Positions 57,215 through 64,000 of a DNA stretch of 64,000 nt are shown here, one piece after another. Made by a program: the position numbers and the translations under genes. The notes beneath the pieces are model-generated. The model worked only from the letters and a program-made list of their open reading frames with translations, ran no database searches and was not told where the DNA came from. The DNA is taken from the NCBI GenBank assembly GCA_964019135.1, contig OZ025255.1:4526001-4590000 (forward strand), in the 5' to 3' direction. The stretch comes from Arenicola marina (lineage: Eukaryota; Annelida; Polychaeta; Arenicolidae). Numbering within the stretch: the first letter of the stretch is position 1; each line of letters starts with the position of its first letter.

Positions 57215-60200
57215 CGTCAGACTACATATACAATGTGTCACCGCTATGACGTCAGTACTACATGTACAATGTGTCACCGCCCTGACGTCAGTACTGCATG
57301 TACAAGGTGTCACCGCCTTGACGTCAGTACTACATGTACACTGTGTCACCGCCCTGACGTCAGTACTACATGTACACTGTGTCACCGCCCCGACGTCAGT
57401 ACTACATGTACACTGTGTCACCGCCCTGACGTCAGTACTACATGTACACTGTGTCACCGCCCTGACGTCAGTACTATATGTACACTGTGTCACCGCCCTG
57501 ACGTCAGTACTACATGTACACTGTGTCACCGCCCTGACGTCAGTACTATATGTACACTGTGTCACCGCCCTGACGTCAGTACTACATGTACACTGTGTCA
57601 CCGCCCTGACGTCAGTACTACATGTACACTGTGTCACCGCCCCGACGTCAGTACTACATGTACACTGTGTCACCGCCCTGACGTCAGTACTGCATGTACA
57701 CTGTGTCACCGCCCTGACGTCAGTACTACATGTACACTGTGTCACCGCCCCGACGTCAGTACTACATGTACACTGTGTCACCGCCCTGACGTCAGTACTA
57801 CATGTACACTGTGTCAACGCCCTGACGTCAGTACTACATGTACACTGTGTCACCGCCCTGACGTCAGTACTACATGTACACTGTGTCACCGCCCTGACGT
57901 CAGTACTATATGCACACTGTGTCACCGCCCTGACGTCAGTACTACATGTACACTGTGTCACCGCCCTGACGTCAGTACTACATGTACACTGTGTCACCGC
58001 CCTGACGTCAGTACTACATGTACACTGTGTCACCGCCCTGACGTCAGTACTACATGTACAATGTGTCACCGCCCTGACGTCAGTACTACATGTACACTGT
58101 GTCAACGCCCTGACGTCAGTACTACATGTACACTGTGTCACCGCCCTGACGTCAGTACTACATGTACACTGTGTCACCGCCCTGACGTCAGTACTACATG
58201 TACAAGTTGTCACCGACCTGACGTCAGTACTACATGTACACTGTGTCACCGCCCTGACGTCAGTACTACATGTACAATGTGTCACAGCCCTGACGTCAGT
58301 ACTACATGTACAAGGTGTCACCGCCCTGACGTCAGTACTACATGTACACTGTGTCACCGCCCTGACGTCAGTACTACATGTACAATGTGTCACAGCCCTG
58401 ACGCCAGTACTACATGTACAAGGTGTCACCGCCCTGACGTCAGTACTACATGTACACTGTGTCACCGCCCTGGCGTCAGTACTACATGTACACTGTGTCA
58501 CCGCCCTGACGTCAGTACTACATGTACACTGTGTCACCGCCCTGACGTCAGTACTACATGTACAAGTTGTCACCGACCTGACGTCAGTACTACATGTACA
58601 CTGTGTCACCGCCCTGACGTCAGTACTACATGTACAATGTGTCACAGCCCTGACGTCAGTACTACATGTACAAGTTGTCACCGACCTGACGTCAGTACTA
58701 CATGTACACTGTGTCACCGCCCTGACGTCAGTACTGCATGTACACTGTGTCACCGCCCTGACGTCAGTTCTACATGTACACTGTGTCACCGCCCTGACGT
58801 CAGTACTACATGTACACTGTGTCACCGCCTGGACGTCAGTACTACATGTACACTGTGTCACCGCCCTGGCGTCAGTACTACATGTACAATGTGTCACCGC
58901 CCTGGCGTCAGTACTACATGTACACTGTGTCACCGCCCTGGCGTCAGTACTACATGTACACTGTGTCACCGCCCTGACGTCAGTACTACATGTACACTGT
59001 GTCACCGCCCTGACGTCAGTACTACATGTACACTGTGTCACCACCCTGGCGTCAGTACTACATGTACACTGTGTCACCGCCCTGGCGTCAGTACTACATG
59101 TACAAGTTGTCACCGACCTGACGTCAGTACTACATGTACACTGTGTCACCGCCCTGGCGTCAGTACTACATGTACACTGTGTCACCGCCCTGGCGTCAGT
59201 ACTACATGTACACTGTGTCACCGCCCTGGCGTCAGTACTACATGTACAAGTTGTCACCGACCTGACGTCAGTACTGCATGTACACTGTGTCACCGCCCTG
59301 ACGTCAGTACTACATGTACAATGTGTCACCGCCCTGACGTCAGTACTACATGTACACTGTGTCACAGCCCTGACGTCAGTACTACATGTACAAGGTGTCA
59401 CCGCCCCGACGTCAGTACTACATGTGCAAGATGTCACCGCCCTGACGTCAGTACTACATGTACGCTGTGTCACCGCCCTGGCGTCAGTACTACATGTACA
59501 CTGTGTCACCGACCTGACGTCAGTACTACATGTACACTGTGTCACCGCCCTGACGTCAGTACTACATGTACACTGTATCACCGCCCTGACGTCAGTACTA
59601 CATGTACACTGTGTCACCGCCCTGACGTCAGTACTACATGTACACTGTGTCACCGCCCTGGCGTCAGTACTACATGTACACTGTGTCACCGCCCTGACGT
59701 CAGTACTACATATACAAGGTGTCACAGCCCTGGCGTCAGTACTACATGTACACTGTGTCACCGCCCTGACGTCAGTACTACATGTACAAGGTGTCACCGC
59801 CCTGACGTCAGTACTACATGTACAATGTGTCACCGCCCTGACGTCAGTACTACATGTACAATGTGTCACCGCCCTGACGTCAGTACTATATGCACACTGT
59901 GTCACCGCCCTGACGTCAGTACTACATGTACACTGTGTCACCGCCCTGGCGTCAGTACTACATGTACACTGTGTCACCGCCCTGGCGTCAGTACTACATG
60001 TACACTGTGTCACCGCCCTGACGTCAGTACTACATGTACACTGTGTCACAGCCCTGACGTCAGTACTACATGTACAATGTGTCACCGCCCCGACGTCAGT
60101 ACTACATGTACACTGTGTCACCGCCCTGACGTCAGTACTACATGTACAAGGTGTCACCGCCCCGACGTCAGTACTACATGTGCAAGATGTCACCGCCCTG

Positions 60201-60237
60201 ATGTCAGTACTACATGTACACTGTGTCACCGCCCTGA
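57215..60237. repeat. U24, 3,023-bp unit, single-copy relative of U20
   Basis: Eighty-four monomers minus 1 bp. Its marker carries CATATAC, unlike the other 27. It follows U20 with one copy of the 1,728-bp block, has CGCCTGGACG near 58826 and CCTGACGCCAG near 58395, and lacks four monomers at the start and two near the end. The internal GCAAGATG at 59426 is not followed by a marker. Confidence 0.92.
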
Positions 60238-61856
60238 CGTCAGACTACATGTACAATGTGTCACCGCTATGACGTCAGTACTACATGTACAATGTGCCAC
60301 CGCCCTGACGTCAGTACTACATGTACACTGTGTCACCGCCCCGACGTCAGTACTACATGTACACTGTGTCACCGCCCTGACGTCAGTACTGCATGTACAA
60401 CGTGTCACCGCCCCAACGTCAGTACTACATGTACAAGGTGTCACCGCCCTGTCGTCAGTACTACATGTACAAGCTGTCACCGCCCTGACGTCAGTACTAC
60501 ATGTACACTGTGTCACCGCCCTGGCGTCAGTACTACATGTACAAGAAGTCACCGCCCTGACGTCAGTACTACATGTACGCAGTGTCACCGCCCTGACGTC
60601 AGTACTACATGTACAATGTGTCGCCGCCCTGACGTCAGTACTACATGTACACTGTGTCACCGCCCTGACGTCAGTACCACATGTACACTGTGTCACCGCC
60701 CTGACGTCAGTACTACATGTACAATGTGTCACCGCCCTGACGTCAGTACTACATGTACAATGTGTCACCGCCCTGACGTCAGTACTACATGTACACTGTG
60801 TCACCGCCCTGACGTCAGTACTACATGTACAATGTGCCACCGCCCTGACGTCAGTACTACATGTACAATGTGTCACCGCCCTGACGTCAGTACTAAATGT
60901 ACATTGTGTCACCGCCCTGACGTCAGTACTACATGTACACTGTGTCACCGCCCTGACGTCAGTACTACATGTACAATGTGTCACCGCCCTGACGTCAGTA
61001 CTACATGTACACTGTGTCACCGCCCTGACGTCAGTACTACATGTACAATGTGTCACCGCCCTGACGTCAGTACCACATGTACACTGTGTCACCGCCCTGA
61101 CGTCAGTACTACATGTATAATGTGTCACCGCCCTGACGTCAGTACTACATGTACACTGTGTCACCGCCCTGACGTCAGTACTACATGTACACTGTGTCAC
61201 CGCCCTGACGTCAGTACTACATGTACACTGTGTCACCGCCCTGACGTCAGTACTACATGTACACTGTGTCACCGCCCTGACGTCAGTACTACATGTACAC
61301 TGTGTCACCGCCCTGACGTCAGTACTACATGTACAAGTTGTCACCGACCTGACGTCAGTACTACATGTACACTGTGTCACCGCCCTGGCGTCAGTACTAC
61401 ATGTACACTGTGTCACCGCCCTGACGTCAGTACTACATGTACACTGTGTCACCGCCCTGGCGTCAGTACTACATGTACAAGTTGTCACCGACCTGACGTC
61501 AGTACTACATGTACACTGTGTCACCGCCCTGGCGTCAGTACTACATGTACACTGTGTCACCGCCCTGGCGTCAGTACTACATGTACACTGTGTCACCGCC
61601 CTGACGTCAGTACTACATGTACACTGTGTCACAGCCCTGACGTCAGTACTACATGTACAATGTGTCACCGCCCTGACGTCAGTACTACATGTACACTGTG
61701 TCAAAGCCCTGGCGTCAGTACTACATGTACACTGTGTCACCGCCCTGACGTCAGTACTACATGTACAAGGTGTCACCGCCCCGACGTCAGTACTACATGT
61801 GCAAGATGTCACCGCCCTGATGTCAGTACTACATGTACACTGTGTCACCGCCCTGA
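60238..61856. repeat. U25, 1,619-bp unit, relative of U21
   Basis: Forty-five monomers minus 1 bp. The first part matches U21, including TACGCAGTG near 60577 and CAGTACTAAATG near 60890 (near 53680 in U21). Unlike U21 it ends with the standard CAAAGCCCTGG, AAGGTG and GCAAGATG signature. A private ATGTATAATG lies near 61114. Confidence 0.92.
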
Positions 61857-62395
61857 CGTCAGACTACATGTACAATGTGTCACCGCTATGACGTCAGTAC
61901 TACATGTACAATGTGTCACCGCCCTGACGTCAGTACTACATGTACAAGGTGTCACCGCCCTGGCGTCAGTACTACATGTACAATGTGTCACCGCCCTGAC
62001 GTCAGTACTACATGTACAATGTGTCACCGCCCTGACGTCAGTACTACATGTACAATGTGTCACCGCCCTGACGTCAGTACTGCATGTACAAGGTGTCACC
62101 GCCTTGACGTCAGTACTACATGTACACTGTGTCACCGCCCTGGCGTCAGTACTACATGTACACTGTGTCACCGCCCTGACGTCAGTACTACATGTACAAT
62201 GTGTCACCGCCCTGACGTCATTACTACATGTACACTGTGTCAAAGCCCTGGCGTCAATACTACATGTACACTGTGTCACCGCCCTGACGTCAGTACTACA
62301 TGTACAAGGTGTCACCGCCCCGACGTCAGTACTACATGTGCAAGATGTCACCGCCCTGATGTCAGTACTACATGTACACTGTGTCACCGCCCTGA
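61857..62395. repeat. U26, 539-bp unit, the shortest
   Basis: Fifteen monomers minus 1 bp. It holds little more than the start and the end of a normal unit. Private changes are GTCATTACTAC near 62217 and GCGTCAATACTAC near 62252. Confidence 0.93.
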
Positions 62396-63078
62396 CGTCA
62401 GACTACATGTACAATGTGTCACCGCTATGACGTCAGTACTACATGTACAATGTGTCACCGCCCTGACGTCAGTACTACATGTACAAGGTGTCACCGCCCT
62501 GGCGTCAGTACTACATGTACAATGTGTCACCGCCCTGACGTCAGTACTACATGTACAATGTGTCACCGCCCTGACGTCAGTACTACATGTACAATGTGTC
62601 ACCGCCCTGACGTCAGTACTGCATGTACAAGGTGTCACCGCCTTGACGTCAGTACTACATGTACACTGTGTCACCGCCCTGACGTCAGTACTACATGTAC
62701 AACTTGTCACCGACCTGACGTCAGTACTACATGTACACTGTGTCACCGCCCTGGCGTCAGTACTACATGTACACTGTGTCACCGCCCTGGCGTCAGTACT
62801 ACATGTACACTGTGTCACCGCCCTGACGTCAGTACTACATGTACACTGTGTCACAGCCCTGACGTCAGTACTACATGTACAATGTGTCACCGCCCTGACG
62901 TCAGTACTACATGTACACTGTGTCAAAGCCCTGGCGTCAGTACTACATGTACACTGTGTCACCGCCCTGACGTCAGTACTACATGTACAAGGTGTCACCG
63001 CCCCGACGTCAGTACTACATGTGCAAGATGTCACCGCCCTGATGTCAGTACTACATGTACACTGTGTCACCGCCCTGA
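62396..63078. repeat. U27, 683-bp short unit
   Basis: Nineteen monomers minus 1 bp. It is another start-plus-end unit. A private CAACTTGTCACCGACC lies near 62700, in place of the usual CAAGTTGTCACCGACC. Confidence 0.93.
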
Positions 63079-64000
63079 CGTCAGACTACATGTACAATGT
63101 GTCACCGCTATGACGTCAGTACTACATGTACAATGTGTCACCGCCCTGACGTCAGTACTACATGTACAAGGTGTCACCGCCCTGGCGTCAGTACTACATG
63201 TACAATGTGTCACCGCCCTGACGTCAGTACTACATGTACAATGTGTCACCGCCCTGACGTCAGTACTACATGTACAATGTGTCACCGCCCTGACGTCAGT
63301 ACTGCATGTACAAGGTGTCACCGCCTTGACGTCAGTACTACATGTACACTGTGTCACCGCCCTGACGTCAGTACTACATGTACACTGTGTCACCGCCCCG
63401 ACGTCAGTACTACATGTACACTGTGTCACCGCCCTGACGTCAGTACTACATGTACACTGTGTCACCGCCCTGACGTCAGTACTATATGTACACTGTGTCA
63501 CCGCCCTGACGTCAGTACTACATGTACACTGTGTCACCGCCCTGACGTCAGTACTATATGTACACTGTGTCACCGCCCTGACGTCAGTACTACATGTACA
63601 CTGTGTCACCGCCCTGACGTCAGTACTACATGTACACTGTGTCACCGCCCCGACGTCAGTACTACATGTACACTGTGTCACCGCCCTGACGTCAGTACTG
63701 CATGTACACTGTGTCACCGCCCTGACGTCAGTACTACATGTACACTGTGTCACCGCCCCGACGTCAGTACTACATGTACACTGTGTCACCGCCCTGACGT
63801 CAGTACTACATGTACACTGTGTCAACGCCCTGACGTCAGTACTACATGTACACTGTGTCACCGCCCTGACGTCAGTACTACATGTACACTGTGTCACCGC
63901 CCTGACGTCGGTACTATATCCACACTGTGTCACCGCCCTGACGTCAGTACTACATGTACACTGTGTCACCGCCCTGACGTCAGTACTACATGTACACTGT
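63079..64000. repeat. U28, partial unit at the right edge
   Basis: About 25 monomers follow the last marker and continue past the window. The order of variants follows the start of U20 and U24, with CTATATG near 63482 and 63554 and CAACGCC near 63823. Private changes are GACGTCGGTAC near 63905 and ATATCCACAC near 63916. Confidence 0.9.

Larger units (their letters stand above)
46024..61856. repeat. Looser two-copy block, U19-U21 and U22-U25
   Basis: U19, U20 and U21 correspond to U22, U24 and U25, with U23 as an added short unit in the second copy. The first copy is 8,367 bp and the second 7,466 bp. The pairing rests on shared private variants: CACCTCCCC in U19 and U22, CCTGACGCCAG in U20 and U24, and TACGCAGTG in U21 and U25. 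Confidence 0.85.
1..64000. repeat. 36-bp tandem satellite array filling the window
   Basis: About 1,780 head-to-tail copies of a 36-bp monomer run through the window without any unrelated sequence. Position 1 is the G of GACGTC. Conserved pieces are GACGTCAGTACT (1-12), ACATGTACA (13-21) and TGTCACCGCCCT (25-36). Positions 22-24 vary most (CTG, ATG, AGG, AGT, CAG, ACG, AGC, AGA). Other recurrent changes are A2G (GGCGTC), T12C, C14T, T36C, C30A or C31A, and a linked AGT at 22-24 with C33A. All monomers point the same way. The phase can be followed across the full length, with indels only at 28 boundary markers, seven 18-bp losses, three 7-bp losses and two extra 1-bp losses. There are two CpGs per monomer. 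I know no named satellite family with this monomer. Confidence 0.98.
1..64000. promoter_or_regulatory. CRE-type palindrome repeated in most monomers
   Basis: Positions 35-36 and 1-8 of the consensus read CTGACGTCAG, a perfect 10-bp palindrome containing TGACGTCA. That octamer is the consensus cAMP-response element bound by CREB/ATF bZIP dimers in animals, and it is also recognised by plant bZIP proteins. The large majority of the roughly 1,780 monomers keep it. Variants that break it include TGGCGTCA, TGATGTCA, TGAGGTCA, CGACGTCA and TGTCGTCA. No TATA box, initiator or transcribed gene is visible, so this is a dense set of potential binding sites and not a recognised promoter. The motif is seen directly; binding is inference. 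Confidence 0.35.

Noticed and set aside
1-64000. CRISPR array, because the repeat length is 36 bp
   Set aside because: There are no spacers. Monomers are directly adjacent and vary by point changes, and no cas genes are present.
1-64000. Multihaem c-type cytochrome suggested by repeated CxxCH
   Set aside because: The motif follows from the 36-bp period. It is lost in many monomers without pattern, and no cytochrome fold, signal peptide or maturation genes are present.
1-64000. Zinc-finger or zinc-knuckle repeat from the regular Cys and His
   Set aside because: Spacing fits neither C2H2 nor CCHC consensus, and the linker and hydrophobic positions of those folds are absent.
1-64000. CENP-B box or telomeric repeat
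   Set aside because: The monomer has no TTCG with CGGG at CENP-B box spacing and no TTAGGG-like unit. A centromeric role cannot be argued from the sequence.
1-64000. Steroid-receptor response element from AGTACTACATGTACA
   Set aside because: The half-sites resemble but do not match the AGAACA and TGTTCT consensus; the match is weak and follows from the palindrome chain.
1-64000. Transposon or retroelement insertions, tRNA or rRNA genes
   Set aside because: Every stretch inspected is the 36-bp monomer in register. No unrelated sequence, terminal repeat or target-site duplication was seen.
1-64000. Inverted blocks or strand switches within the array
   Set aside because: The order CTGACGTCAG then GTGTCACCG is kept throughout on the plus strand. 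No monomer in reverse orientation was found.

Overview
The whole 64 kb window is one uninterrupted tandem satellite array. The monomer is 36 bp, about 53% G+C, always in the same orientation, and present about 1,780 times. I find no unique sequence, recognisable gene, RNA gene, transposon, CRISPR array or telomeric tract anywhere in it. An array of this size and regularity points to a eukaryotic genome, for example a heterochromatic or pericentromeric block, but the sequence gives no direct clue to species or chromosome position.

Monomer position 1 is taken as the G of GACGTC. Positions 35-36 and 1-8 form the 10-bp palindrome CTGACGTCAG, which contains a consensus cAMP-response element. AGTACT (7-12), TACATGTA (12-19) and TGTACA (16-21) overlap in series after it. 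Positions 22-24 are the main variable site. Because 36 is divisible by 3 and the consensus has no stop in two forward frames and one reverse frame, the array holds very long open reading frames on both strands. They encode a 12-residue repeat and I interpret them as a by-product of monomer length, not as genes.

A second level of order is set by 28 copies of one boundary marker. It is a monomer that has lost the T at position 9 and carries C34T and C35A (GCTATG for GCCCTG). The markers cut the window into 29 units (two partial), called U0-U28 here, from 539 to 4,967 bp long. Every spacing between markers equals a whole number of 36-bp monomers minus a short list of recognisable deletions: 1 bp at every marker, 18 bp at seven markers, 7 bp in U9-U11, and two single 1-bp losses. 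The 36-bp register is otherwise kept for the full 64 kb.

A third level is made of multi-unit repeats. U3-U4, U5-U6 and U7-U8 (7.4-28.6 kb) are three copies of a two-unit block. U9, U10 and U11 (28.6-36.5 kb) share a private 7-bp deletion. A 5,936-bp near-perfect tandem duplication occupies about 34.4-46.2 kb. A looser block of roughly 8.4 kb repeats at 46.0-54.4 and 54.4-61.9 kb. U20 carries an internal 1,728-bp duplication that its relative U24 lacks. The right end (61.9-63.1 kb) holds the shortest units.

The picture is of a young array that changes by unequal exchange and conversion on several scales. The most notable unexplained feature is the dense array of CRE palindromes. The near-identical multi-kb copies also mean that assembly collapse or expansion must be kept in mind.
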